Of a stretch of 64,000 bases of DNA, positions 53,555 through 62,587 are shown one piece after another (the first letter of the stretch is position 1; each line of letters begins with the position of its first letter). The stretch spans positions 310,001 to 374,000 of the forward strand of contig DAOUFE010000019.1 in the NCBI GenBank assembly GCA_034430215.1, written 5' to 3'. This DNA comes from UBA4782 sp034430215 (GTDB taxonomy: Bacteria; Chloroflexota; Anaerolineae; Anaerolineales; Anaerolineaceae). The notes under the pieces were generated by a model. That model made no database searches. It was not told where the DNA came from and saw nothing but the letters and a program-made list of their open reading frames with translations. The translations under genes and the position numbers were made by a program.

Positions 53555-56026
53555 ATGCCGTTATCATTCTTCAACTTCGACCCTCTCTCTACTCTTCTGG
53601 GTTTTCTCGCAGGGGTTCTGATCACTTTTCTGATAACCCAAATTATTCATAACCAAAAATCGAAAAAAGTTGATCATTCTTCACAACCAATCAGAGAAAA
53701 ACCTGGGAAAAAACATGAAAATACGCTGGAATTTCGTAACCTTGTGCTACAAAAAGCGCAATCCGAACACCTATTAAATGCACTTTGCGCCTTAGATGAA
53801 ATCCTTATTGAACCTTCACTGATTGGTTCACCTTACCCCATTCCTGTAGACATATCAATTGAGCAACTTCCTTTCACGATTCAACTTTTTCCATATTCGC
53901 CTGATCTTCCCCAACTATCAGCAAGATTACCCTACCCAACGATTTCAGCATATTCTGTGATTTCTCGTGTTAAAAAGCTGGCGATCGTGGCGCCTGCTGG
54001 ATCTGGAAAATCGGTTACCCTTGCTTCTCTTGCCAGCCGGCTTGCGAAAGAGGAAATCTCAATTGGAAAAGATTCACAATCAATTCCTCTTTATTTTCAT
54101 GCATCTAATATCATTATTAGTGATTCAACCAATACACCAGAAGATGTTTTGATTCAGGCGATTGGGAATGCCTACCCATCCTTAAGTGAAAAATTTCTCA
54201 AATCAATGGTATTGAACGCCTTACAAAAAAACATTGCCATTATTCTCCTTGATGGATTAGACGAGCTTTCTCTCGACAACTATGCGCAAATTGCCGTTTG
54301 GCTTTTAGGATTATGTAAGGCTTTTCCTCACCTCCAAGTTATTGTTACTCTTTCACCTGTAAATATGGCTTACCTTCCAGAAGGCGGTTTTAGCTTGATG
54401 GGATTGTCTGCATGGAAAGAAGAAAACTATCATGAATGGTTGTCAAAATGGTCTATTATTTGGAATCGAAGCCGTCTGCAACACCAGTCGTTGATGCAGA
54501 ATGGAAAGCCAATCAATACAGATCATATCGCACGTTGGATGACACATCCAGTGTTTCAGACTCCGCTGGAATGGACGCTACAAACGTGGGGAGATTTTAG
54601 CAATGACTTAAGTGGGGATTCGCTGCCTGAGTTATTGCTTGCTTATCTCAACCGTACTACATCAGGATGTTTTAATCTGGATAAATGGGCTACCTTATGT
54701 CATTCTATGATAACTTCAGGAAATCTATCCATCACCTCAAGTGAATTGGCTGCTACATTTCCAGGAGTACAGAAATTAAGAAGCAAAACCCAAAATCCAA
54801 CAGATAAAAATAATCCCGAAGGGCAATCAGCTCCTCTTCTTCCACAAAATAGTTCAGAGTATATTGATCAATTGATCATAAATGGGTTTGTTCGTCAGAA
54901 TAAAAAGTCGGAATATCGTTTCTCTCACTCATTGATCCTTGCATTTTTGGCATCCTTTCAAATCAACGATATTGCAGTAAAAGATCCCATAATATTTCCA
55001 CAATGGGAAACTCGATCTTTCGCACTTGGTTTTTCCGCAATTCGCAAACAAACACAAGAATGGTTCGATGCTATTGTTAATAACGCCAGAACATTCACAA
55101 TTATTCCTTCAAGCATTTCAAAATTAATGAATCTACCTTCCAACTCCACAGATTGGAAGAATCGATATTTTCAATATCTCTCTAATCTGATATCCAATAA
55201 TGATATCCCTTTTGGTTTGCGATATCGTATCATTCCATCTTTCTGGTATGCCGAAGAGACTATATCGCTTAAGTTTTTCCAGTATTTGTTAAAATCTCCC
55301 TCTGATGATATCCGAAAATTAGCGCTTGTTGGATTGATCCCGTACACCAATTCTTTACCAGTACTTCAGCTTGTTCAATCCAGCATTAATGATACATCAC
55401 AGACAGTCAGGCAGATCGCCATATTTGTTTTAAGCACATCAAACCAGCAACAGGCGCTTGAAATACTCATGGACCTTCTGATTGGAGGAAGTGAAAAAGA
55501 CCGTTTTACTGCAGCAGAAGCCTTGACCAACCGTTCAACTTCTGGAATGAATGTTTTGAAAGAAGCAATGCAAGTTGAAGATCTGATGATTCGCCGCTCT
55601 GCTGTTTTTGGTCTTTCTCATGTTCACGAAGAATGGAGCAAAGACCTTTTAGAAGTGACCGCTGTTCAAGATAGTGAATGGATGGTAAAAAATGCTGCCA
55701 CCCAAGCTTTGGAATACCAAAACAACCCACAACTATTCATTCCCCGGCGCCCCATCCCACCTTCTGAAGCTGCCTGGTTGATCGAATTTGCCAGCCAACA
55801 AGGCAGAGGTATTCCTTCTGGCAGCTTCCCAATGGAATTGCTGATCCAGGCATCACATTCACCAAACCTGCATAATGCTTTACTTTCATTGCAGTATCTG
55901 ATGATCAAAGATGATCCTGAAATTATTCAACTAATGAAAGAGCTGGCAAGAAGTGAAGAATCTTTATTACGGGATTACGCTCAATATATATTGGTAACCA
56001 AATTTCTTCGTGGAAAGAAAATCTAA
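53555..56026 (+). CDS. Membrane-anchored NACHT-type STAND NTPase with HEAT repeats
   Basis: An 823-residue protein. A hydrophobic helix (about 13-31) anchors it. The P-loop is APAGSGKS (146-153) and Walker B is LLDGLDEL (231-238), with the small-residue/DE pattern typical of NACHT ATPases. A helical region follows, then from about residue 590 HEAT-like repeats (recurring RKLALVGLI, RQIAIFVLS and RRSAVFGLS units). This NLR-like layout is found in signalling or defence proteins, but no effector domain or defence neighbours are present. It shares a transcript with the zinc-ribbon gene. Confidence 0.8.
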   Translation: MPLSFFNFDPLSTLLGFLAGVLITFLITQIIHNQKSKKVDHSSQPIREKPGKKHENTLEFRNLVLQKAQSEHLLNALCALDEILIEPSLIGSPYPIPVDISIEQLPFTIQLFPYSPDLPQLSARLPYPTISAYSVISRVKKLAIVAPAGSGKSVTLASLASRLAKEEISIGKDSQSIPLYFHASNIIISDSTNTPEDVLIQAIGNAYPSLSEKFLKSMVLNALQKNIAIILLDGLDELSLDNYAQIAVWLLGLCKAFPHLQVIVTLSPVNMAYLPEGGFSLMGLSAWKEENYHEWLSKWSIIWNRSRLQHQSLMQNGKPINTDHIARWMTHPVFQTPLEWTLQTWGDFSNDLSGDSLPELLLAYLNRTTSGCFNLDKWATLCHSMITSGNLSITSSELAATFPGVQKLRSKTQNPTDKNNPEGQSAPLLPQNSSEYIDQLIINGFVRQNKKSEYRFSHSLILAFLASFQINDIAVKDPIIFPQWETRSFALGFSAIRKQTQEWFDAIVNNARTFTIIPSSISKLMNLPSNSTDWKNRYFQYLSNLISNNDIPFGLRYRIIPSFWYAEETISLKFFQYLLKSPSDDIRKLALVGLIPYTNSLPVLQLVQSSINDTSQTVRQIAIFVLSTSNQQQALEILMDLLIGGSEKDRFTAAEALTNRSTSGMNVLKEAMQVEDLMIRRSAVFGLSHVHEEWSKDLLEVTAVQDSEWMVKNAATQALEYQNNPQLFIPRRPIPPSEAAWLIEFASQQGRGIPSGSFPMELLIQASHSPNLHNALLSLQYLMIKDDPEIIQLMKELARSEESLLRDYAQYILVTKFLRGKKI

Positions 56027-56358
56027 GATAAGCCTTTTTTTGGTATTAAAACAGCTTGAATACGTTTTTCAACTTCCATTGGAGAGACATCAACAATAGA
56101 AACTAGTTTATTATGTCCCCTCGCTCCAGAAATAATCTCAATTTGTGATTCTGAAACCGATAACACATTCGCCAGGTATTTCGTTAATACGATATTGGCT
56201 TTCCCCTCAACTGGAGGAGCTGCAACTTTTATCTTTATAGTGCCATTCGACATAATTGTAACAATCTGAGTTTTCGGAGCATTGGGCACTACCCTGATAG
56301 CCAGAGCTGTGCCTGTTTTTCCTTCATGAAACCTGGCAGTTTTTCTTTCCTGGTTCAT
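56023..56358 (-). CDS. yggU: DUF167 family protein (YggU)
   Basis: A 111-residue DUF167 protein with the typical ALAIRVVPNAPKTQI start, the PPVEGKANIVLTKYLA motif and an ISGARGHNKLV stretch. A TTG at 56367 also opens the frame, but ATG 56358 directly follows the yggT stop. It completes a yggS-yggT-yggU row seen in many bacteria. Function is unknown. Its stop overlaps that of the NACHT gene by four bases. Confidence 0.85.
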   Translation of the reverse strand: MNQERKTARFHEGKTGTALAIRVVPNAPKTQIVTIMSNGTIKIKVAAPPVEGKANIVLTKYLANVLSVSESQIEIISGARGHNKLVSIVDVSPMEVEKRIQAVLIPKKGLS

Positions 56359-56359
56359 T

Positions 56360-56620
56360 CTACCCAATAGCAGACAACAAATAGGTTAATAGCGAGTCAA
56401 GCACCTGTACCAGGATCACAAGAACCAGTGGGCTAAAATCGATATTTCCTAAAGGCGGCACAATCCTCCGGATAGGTGCTAAAAAAGGATCAACAATTCT
56501 ATCCAATGTGCGTCTGATGGGATGAAATGGCGACATGAAGAAAGAAAGTATTGCCTGAATGATTACAATAAAAATCAATATACGTGCTATGAGGTGAATT
56601 AGTTGGATTAAATAGCTCAT
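56360..56620 (-). CDS. yggT: YggT family membrane protein
   Basis: An 86-residue protein with two membrane segments and the conserved SPFHPIRRTLDRIVDPFLAPIRR-type loop between them, read as DP near residue 45 and an RRIVPP turn. The open frame extends to 56683 inside yggS, but the ATG at 56620 begins the hydrophobic N-terminus and is chosen. YggT proteins act in envelope or osmotic functions and, in Gram-positives, near the division machinery. Confidence 0.87.
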   Translation of the reverse strand: MSYLIQLIHLIARILIFIVIIQAILSFFMSPFHPIRRTLDRIVDPFLAPIRRIVPPLGNIDFSPLVLVILVQVLDSLLTYLLSAIG

Positions 56621-56642
56621 TCTTTGATTATACCTGTTCCAT

Positions 56643-57374
56643 TCATTGCGATTTGTTGCGCGATCCCATGATCGCTGTACCAATCCTTACCATAGTGGCA
56701 CCTTCTTCAATTGCAACTCCGAAATCCTGGCTGGTCCCCATGGATAAATGATCAAGAGGCAGTGTTGGAAATTGACTGCGTAGCTTATTTAGTAATTCAT
56801 GCAGTTGGATAAAATAAGGTCGCGATAATTCCGGATCGTCGAAAAAGGGTGGCATGGTCATCAATCCGTTGATCTGGATGTGTGGCAATTGACTTATTCT
56901 TTCCACCTGTTCCATCCATTGGGAGTAAGAATTATTGTCAACCTTCCATCCATATTTGCTTTCTTCGCCACTGACATTTATTTCAAGCAATACCGGCAAT
57001 ATTTTATTATTAATGGAAAGCGCATTCTCTAATTTTTCAGCAGTTTTAAAACTATCGAGTGCGTGAAACATGGAAAATTCTTTTGCAACAAGGGAAACTT
57101 TACGGCTTTGCAAATGACCAATCATATGCCAATGAATATCGGATATGTTACGAAAATATTCTATCTTCTCTATTGCCAGTTCTGGATAATTCTCACCAAA
57201 ATCACGGATCCCACATTGAATTGCTGCTTCAATTCTTTCAACGGGCTGGAATTTCGTTACAACGACGACTTTAATATCATCCAATTTTCGTTGTGCACGA
57301 ATGGCTGACTGTTCAATACTCGCTTGTACTGCCAACCATTTATTCTTTATTTCTTCAGCGATGTGATTACTCAT
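56643..57374 (-). CDS. yggS: PLP homeostasis protein YggS
   Basis: A 243-residue member of the YggS/PLPBP family, which binds pyridoxal phosphate and balances vitamin B6 and amino acid pools. The PLP Lys lies in VVVVTKFQP (near 39). Other motifs are DFGENYPEL, WHMIGHLQSRK and a C-terminal SMGTSQDFGVAIEEGATMVRIG phosphate-binding stretch. It precedes yggT by 22 bases. Confidence 0.92.
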   Translation of the reverse strand: MSNHIAEEIKNKWLAVQASIEQSAIRAQRKLDDIKVVVVTKFQPVERIEAAIQCGIRDFGENYPELAIEKIEYFRNISDIHWHMIGHLQSRKVSLVAKEFSMFHALDSFKTAEKLENALSINNKILPVLLEINVSGEESKYGWKVDNNSYSQWMEQVERISQLPHIQINGLMTMPPFFDDPELSRPYFIQLHELLNKLRSQFPTLPLDHLSMGTSQDFGVAIEEGATMVRIGTAIMGSRNKSQ

Positions 57375-57383
57375 AATAATTAT

Positions 57384-58169
57384 CTATTTTAACCCAATTA
57401 CGGCTCCAAACCTTCCGGTTAGGCCATTTTCTGCACGATGGGAATACCATCGAGTCAAGTCACATGCAGTGCAAATGGCAGAAATTTCGATATTTTCAAC
57501 ACCAGCTTTTCGGAGAACAAATTCATTCGCTTTCCACAAATCCAATTTCAATTTCTGACCAGAAGATAAAATGAAATTTGCCGTTTCTTCATCCCCAAAA
57601 ATTCCTTGAAATCGCTCTATAACGTCTTTTTGAACCTCATAATGGTCAGGCCCAATTGAAGGGCCAATACCTGCATGGATATCCTTTGGATCACATTGAA
57701 AGAATTCTTGCATTTTTTCAACCGCTCTTGCTGCGATCTTTTTCACTGTTCCCTGCCATCCTGCATGAACCAGCCCTGCGATATGCTTCCTGGGATCATA
57801 TAGCATAATGGGAACACAATCAGCAAATCGCATCAGTAACGTGATCTTTGGTTTATCAGTTAGAATACCATCAGCACGTAAGTGTGGCTCGTTTAAACCT
57901 CGAGGTTGAAGTGGAATGAGGATTTCTGTTCCATGTACCTGCCATACATCAAAATGACTGGATACTTCTCTTCCTATCCCATCAAATATCCGCTTACGGT
58001 TTTCAATGACATTACTGCGTGTGTCACCAACGGTACCGCCCAGGTTTAAACTGTTCCAGGGTTCAGGGCTGACTCCGCCTTTACGACTAAAAATGCCATG
58101 CACAATTGGGAAGTCTGCAAAACTATCGAATTGATAATATTCCAATCCATTCGAAGTGATAAATCCCAT
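57384..58169 (-). CDS. pgeF: PgeF/YfiH family peptidoglycan editing or purine nucleoside phosphorylase
   Basis: A 261-residue multicopper-polyphenol-oxidase (DUF152) family protein. The zinc/active-site His and Cys residues are visible in WQVHGTE, FADCVPI and VHAGWQGT. Members act on purine nucleosides or remove misincorporated amino acids from peptidoglycan precursors. It precedes yggS by nine bases, a widespread pairing. The purine activity is of note given the purine-like genes elsewhere in the window. Confidence 0.87.
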   Translation of the reverse strand: MGFITSNGLEYYQFDSFADFPIVHGIFSRKGGVSPEPWNSLNLGGTVGDTRSNVIENRKRIFDGIGREVSSHFDVWQVHGTEILIPLQPRGLNEPHLRADGILTDKPKITLLMRFADCVPIMLYDPRKHIAGLVHAGWQGTVKKIAARAVEKMQEFFQCDPKDIHAGIGPSIGPDHYEVQKDVIERFQGIFGDEETANFILSSGQKLKLDLWKANEFVLRKAGVENIEISAICTACDLTRWYSHRAENGLTGRFGAVIGLK

Positions 58170-58170
58170 C

Positions 58171-59184
58171 TTATTCTACTTTCTCTTGAATATGCTGTTT
58201 TACAGATGTAATCTTTTTTGAAAGGATGATCCTTGTATCACGCATGCTCTCTTCAATCATTGGATATAAGTACCATGCTGTCAAGAAACCAAATAAACCG
58301 CCAGTCAAAGTCCGTAAAAATGGAGTACTCTCTCTGATCAACCACACTGGCAGATCATAATTGGTCAATCCGGGTAATTGAGAACCCCCATCTAAACCGA
58401 TGGGAAGAATCCCCAAGAATACCCATATGTACCAGGGAATTCCTTTGATTTTTCGCCCGGATATCATAAATATTATTCCAAAAAGTAATATGGAACCATA
58501 GAGAGCAACATCACGTTCACAAATTGCTACTTTGAATCCCATTTTTTCATTTCCATTTACTTCGCGAGCAGCAACAAGGTCTTTACTATCATTCCCGGTC
58601 TTCTGTTCATAGGTCACAATTCCTTTAATCTCTGCCACTGCACGAGGATAATAAGATTGCTCACCAAATAGAAACCAGGAACGATATGCCAATTGGTGGC
58701 AGAAAGGCTTATAAATAGCATAGATCACCTTTGCTCCGCCTGACCAACCAATTTTTGAAAATACAGGGGCAAGAAATGGAATTCCAACATATAAAAGGAC
58801 CAACAAATTGAAGAAGATCATGTACCATTTACTGAACCAGTAGGAAAAACTGTCCATCTTGCTGATTTTCGAACCTTTTTCTTTCCTCCGGTGATGCTTT
58901 TTATCATCTATCGAATTCAACTGTTTCAAACGATCATTGGTAGCACCCAGGGTTGCTACCAGATCGGTTTTTGATACAGGAGATTTTACCAAGTAAGGTC
59001 CTACTTCTACAGCAGGGCAAAAACTAATATATCGGTTCTTGATTATTTCATCGTCTTCTATATTGATCTTCACCAACCGGTGGGGAATCATTGTTTGAAT
59101 TGAAGCCAGTTCATCTTCCACCCGCTTTGTTTCTGGATCATCAGGGCGATAATAAAGTGTAACGGTAATTATCTGTTCTGGCAT
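58171..59184 (-). CDS. DUF2085 membrane protein with thioredoxin-like N-terminus
   Basis: A 337-residue protein. Residues 1-80 resemble a thioredoxin/glutaredoxin fold but lack a CxxC. From about residue 120 there are four membrane segments with the DUF2085 signatures: the CHQLAYRSWFLFGEQ stretch, CERDVALYGS and GLDGGSQL. The function of DUF2085 is unknown. The gene is 10 bases downstream of ccdA, so the thioredoxin-like part may relate to thiol redox or heme/cytochrome maturation (inference). It ends one base before pgeF begins. Confidence 0.8.
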   Translation of the reverse strand: MPEQIITVTLYYRPDDPETKRVEDELASIQTMIPHRLVKINIEDDEIIKNRYISFCPAVEVGPYLVKSPVSKTDLVATLGATNDRLKQLNSIDDKKHHRRKEKGSKISKMDSFSYWFSKWYMIFFNLLVLLYVGIPFLAPVFSKIGWSGGAKVIYAIYKPFCHQLAYRSWFLFGEQSYYPRAVAEIKGIVTYEQKTGNDSKDLVAAREVNGNEKMGFKVAICERDVALYGSILLFGIIFMISGRKIKGIPWYIWVFLGILPIGLDGGSQLPGLTNYDLPVWLIRESTPFLRTLTGGLFGFLTAWYLYPMIEESMRDTRIILSKKITSVKQHIQEKVE

Positions 59185-59194
59185 ATTCTTCTTC

Positions 59195-59902
59195 TCATAA
59201 TCCCAGGTTAATTATGGTGCCTAATCGAGCCATACGCTCATATACTCCAAAGAATAATAATAATCCCAGGATGATCAGAATTATTCCCATGAAGATTTCA
59301 ACAATATGCATAAACTTTCCATAACGTTGTAATATCTTTGAAACCCATCCAATAGCCAGAGCTGCAAGAAGGAAAGGAATAGCCATCCCCATCGAATAAG
59401 CACTCAAATATAGAATACCATTTATGATAGAACCTTCTTGTAGTGCAAGTGCCAATATTGCCCCTAAAACTGGTCCTATACAGGGAGACCACCCTGCTGA
59501 AAAGGATATCCCCATGAGAAAGGATGAGGCTAATCCCAACTCTCTTTTACTGTTTGTTTGTAATCTTGCATCATATTCCAGGAATTTAAGACGCAATATC
59601 CCTGTCATGTGTAAACCAAACAGAATTACTACGATCCCGCCAATTCTGGTTAGCCATGTTCGGATATCTCTTAATAAACCTCCCAGAAAAGCAGCAGCAA
59701 TACCAAACAAAATGAATACCAGGCTGAAACCAGCCACAAAGACTAATCCATGAATAAAGGTTCGTAAAGTACCTTTATTGCTTTTTAACGTTGCAGATTG
59801 ACCACTCAGATATCCAATATACGCGGGCACAAGGGAAAGAACACATGGCGTTAGAAAAGATGCCAGACCTGCAAGTAATGAAAGCCCGATGGTCACATGC
59901 AT
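59195..59902 (-). CDS. ccdA: Cytochrome c biogenesis / thiol electron transporter CcdA
   Basis: A 235-residue CcdA/DsbD-beta family protein with six membrane segments. The two redox cysteines are in LTPCVLSLVPAY (near residue 20) and GWSPCIGPV (near 140). It moves electrons from cytosolic thioredoxin to extracytoplasmic thiol partners. GAGGGGGAG precedes the ATG. It lies 15 bases after the L,D-transpeptidase gene. Confidence 0.9.
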   Translation of the reverse strand: MHVTIGLSLLAGLASFLTPCVLSLVPAYIGYLSGQSATLKSNKGTLRTFIHGLVFVAGFSLVFILFGIAAAFLGGLLRDIRTWLTRIGGIVVILFGLHMTGILRLKFLEYDARLQTNSKRELGLASSFLMGISFSAGWSPCIGPVLGAILALALQEGSIINGILYLSAYSMGMAIPFLLAALAIGWVSKILQRYGKFMHIVEIFMGIILIILGLLLFFGVYERMARLGTIINLGL

Positions 59903-59917
59903 TATTTTTCTCCCCCT

Positions 59918-60997
59918 CTATACTTCTACTACTTCAACAGTTGTTCCACCAGGCATTTCAACGGTGATCTCACCAGTGCCGTACGAGACTACTGGATTGA
60001 CCCATCGAAATACCCATTTCGCATCATCAGGTCGCATATTGACGCAGCCATGAGATAATCGTTCGCCATAACCATTATGCCAAAATGTAGAATGGAGAGA
60101 AACCCCTGAACCAACAAACAGACTTGTCCATGGTACTCCAACCGTATCCCACCCTGCACCAGATTCGCCACCGCTCATGTGAAGGGAAATCAATTTTCTC
60201 CAAATAGGATGCTGACCAACAGGAGTACCCCATTCCTCCACTCTCTCGCCAGAGGAATTGTATATTGCTCCCGTTGAAACTGTACAGAAATACACTTCTC
60301 GATTGCCTTCAAAACATGAGAGTGTTTGTTGTGCCAGATTGACTACAACTTTCTTTTCTTCCACGTCTGGATTGATCGGGCTGATCTCATCTTCAGTTAG
60401 CGGTCGAAAAGCTTCTCCTGCGGCATAGAATAGATCTCCATAAGTGCCATATTTTTCGTTAACCCGATAAAGCACCTGTCCACTGGAATGTGTGGTGATT
60501 TCATCGATCCAAACCACCTGGCTGTAATATAACCTGGGCATAGTGACTGCTTGCAACCAGGGAGACCTTGCCGGCGGGTTGGAAAGGTTGAGGTCTACAT
60601 AAGGTACTGTCACTTCAGCCCACATACCAGGACCTTCTGTTGTCTGAGGTAATTCGGTTAATACAGAATTCGGAATATTTTTTACAGGTTGGAAGCTTGG
60701 TGCAAAAATATACCCTTCAGGTGTCTCCACCCATCTTCTACTGGTTCTACCGGCAGGTGCATCACCAATCACCTCTCGATTCCAGGGTAATACAGTGTCT
60801 TCGTAAATCGTTTTAATAACTTCGCTGTCAGCGCTAGGACTCTTCCTTATGTTAATCATCCCGCCCGTGCAATTTCTACCAAGCATTTCCCCCGTAGGCC
60901 ATTCATTTTGAAATATCGGAGAAGTTAACACGGGCTGAAGCATTACAGCACCAGCTCCCAACATCATTTTTTGTAAAAATTCACGTCGATTCATCAT
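59918..60997 (-). CDS. L,D-transpeptidase (YkuD family) with Tat-like signal
   Basis: A 359-residue secreted protein. The N-terminus MNRREFLQK followed by a hydrophobic stretch resembles a twin-arginine signal. An SH3-like part (GMINIRKSP) follows, and the C-terminal YkuD domain carries the catalytic motif SHGCVNM with an upstream HST. It would cross-link peptidoglycan or attach proteins. The frame opens at GTG 61006; ATG 60997 (or 60994) gives the signal peptide and is chosen. Confidence 0.83.
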   Translation of the reverse strand: MMNRREFLQKMMLGAGAVMLQPVLTSPIFQNEWPTGEMLGRNCTGGMINIRKSPSADSEVIKTIYEDTVLPWNREVIGDAPAGRTSRRWVETPEGYIFAPSFQPVKNIPNSVLTELPQTTEGPGMWAEVTVPYVDLNLSNPPARSPWLQAVTMPRLYYSQVVWIDEITTHSSGQVLYRVNEKYGTYGDLFYAAGEAFRPLTEDEISPINPDVEEKKVVVNLAQQTLSCFEGNREVYFCTVSTGAIYNSSGERVEEWGTPVGQHPIWRKLISLHMSGGESGAGWDTVGVPWTSLFVGSGVSLHSTFWHNGYGERLSHGCVNMRPDDAKWVFRWVNPVVSYGTGEITVEMPGGTTVEVVEV

Positions 60998-61027
60998 AGT
61001 TATCACACTAATTTGGATAAATTATAT

Positions 61028-62581
61028 CTAATTATTATACCGCAGAGAATCTGGAAGAACGATCTCTCTATTGGTTAATGCTTTACTTACTTTATCGATA
61101 TCCGGCTTCCACCATTGATCACCTGTAGTAGCTGGAACCAGGGATCGTATCTGTTTGTGAAGCGTTTTTGTACCCTCTCCCAGTTTCATATCTGGATGTT
61201 TCTGATACTGCAGATCTATTGCTTTAGCAGCACAAATCATTTCAATTCCGATGATAGTACGAACGTTTTCCAGAATTGTCCTGGCGTGGGATGCAGCTGT
61301 CCAGGCATTAGCATTATGATCTTCCTGCCCAGCTGATGTAGGTAACGAATGGATACTATCAGGGTGTGCAAGCGTCTGGTTTTCCAGAACAAGAGCAGCA
61401 GCGGTGTAATGCGGCATCATATAACCGCTGTTCAACCCGGCATCACTAACGCTATCCACCAACATTGCTGGTAATCCTGAATTCATGGTGTTGTCCAGTA
61501 ATCTGTAAATTCTACGTTCCGAAATTGCTCCCATCTCTGATAATGCAATGGAAAGAAAATCCATAGCCATGCCAATGATCTCTCCATGAAAATTGCCACC
61601 GGATAAACTTACACCATTCTCAAATAATAAAGGATTATCAGTTGCGGCATTTATTTCTTTTTCAATCTGCGGTTTGATGTATTCAAGCAATTCATAGATG
61701 GGTCCAAGTACCTGGGGAGTGCATCGAATAGAATAAGCATCCTGTACTCTTCCACTTGAATCTACGAAAGTGGAGCCTTTTATCATATCCAATATCGCAT
61801 TGGCAATTAATGACTGCCCTTTATGGTGCCGCGCTTTCTGTATCTTATAATTAAAAGCATCCGTACAGCCCAATAATGCTTCAGTCGTCATTGCCATTGC
61901 GCCGATGGCACACTGCAGCAAATATTCTGCATCGTCAATTGTTAGACCAGCTAAAGCTGCACTAAATGATGCACCATTGGTAAGTGCGAGCCCTTCTTTT
62001 GGACCAAGAACAATTCGCTGTAGTCCAGCTTTTGACATGGCAGCTTTTCCGGTGAGTCTTTTTCCATCCCAAAAAGCAAAGCCAGATTGTTCATCTAGGT
62101 CTTTGTCATCAGTAGTAAAGACTAATGCGAGCTGGCTTAACATACATAAATCACCACTTGAACCCAGTGAGCCTTGTGATGGAATTTCCGGGATCAGATT
62201 CATGTTCAGCATCTGCAATATTGTTTCTACGATTTCCGTTTTTACACCACTGTGGCCGGCTGTTAAAGCATTTGCTCTTACTACCATTGCAGCCCGAACT
62301 ATTTCCTCATCCAATGGTTTTCCCACACCTACAGAATGACTTAAAACCAGATTTCTGCTTAATTTTGCAGAATCGGCCTCGTCAATTCTACGGTCTGCAA
62401 AGATTCCAAACCCTGTATTTATTCCATATACTGGTCTTTTCTTATTTACAATTGCATCCAGCCATTGCCTGGCTTGCTCTAATTTATCCTTTCCAGCCTT
62501 TGAAAGTTTTACTTTTTCATGATCTCGAGCTATCTGCACCAATTGCTGAAGCGTTAACGATTGACCATCAATAGTTGTCAT
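61028..62581 (-). CDS. hutH: Aromatic amino acid lyase, HutH family, with a changed MIO triad
   Basis: A 517-residue histidine/phenylalanine/tyrosine ammonia-lyase. The catalytic Tyr lies in YGINTGFG (52-59), and the LSHSVGVG region (80-87) is conserved. The MIO prosthetic group normally forms from Ala-Ser-Gly; here the aligned residues are Ser141-Ser142-Gly143 in GSLGSSGDL, and the following APLAH is replaced by CMLSQ. The later NGASFSAAL, SGGNFHGE and QEDHNANA motifs are intact. No hutU, hutI or hutG is nearby, so histidine as substrate is not assured. GAGGTG precedes the ATG. Confidence 0.82.
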   Translation of the reverse strand: MTTIDGQSLTLQQLVQIARDHEKVKLSKAGKDKLEQARQWLDAIVNKKRPVYGINTGFGIFADRRIDEADSAKLSRNLVLSHSVGVGKPLDEEIVRAAMVVRANALTAGHSGVKTEIVETILQMLNMNLIPEIPSQGSLGSSGDLCMLSQLALVFTTDDKDLDEQSGFAFWDGKRLTGKAAMSKAGLQRIVLGPKEGLALTNGASFSAALAGLTIDDAEYLLQCAIGAMAMTTEALLGCTDAFNYKIQKARHHKGQSLIANAILDMIKGSTFVDSSGRVQDAYSIRCTPQVLGPIYELLEYIKPQIEKEINAATDNPLLFENGVSLSGGNFHGEIIGMAMDFLSIALSEMGAISERRIYRLLDNTMNSGLPAMLVDSVSDAGLNSGYMMPHYTAAALVLENQTLAHPDSIHSLPTSAGQEDHNANAWTAASHARTILENVRTIIGIEMICAAKAIDLQYQKHPDMKLGEGTKTLHKQIRSLVPATTGDQWWKPDIDKVSKALTNREIVLPDSLRYNN

Positions 62582-62587
62582 ATCACC

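Noticed and set aside
53555..56026. Assigning the NACHT protein to a known antiphage system
   Set aside because: There is no effector domain, toxin, CRISPR, restriction or mobile gene nearby, and the neighbours are housekeeping genes.
61028..62581. A histidine utilisation operon
   Set aside because: Only the lyase is present; hutU, hutI, hutG and a regulator are missing and the flanking genes are unrelated.
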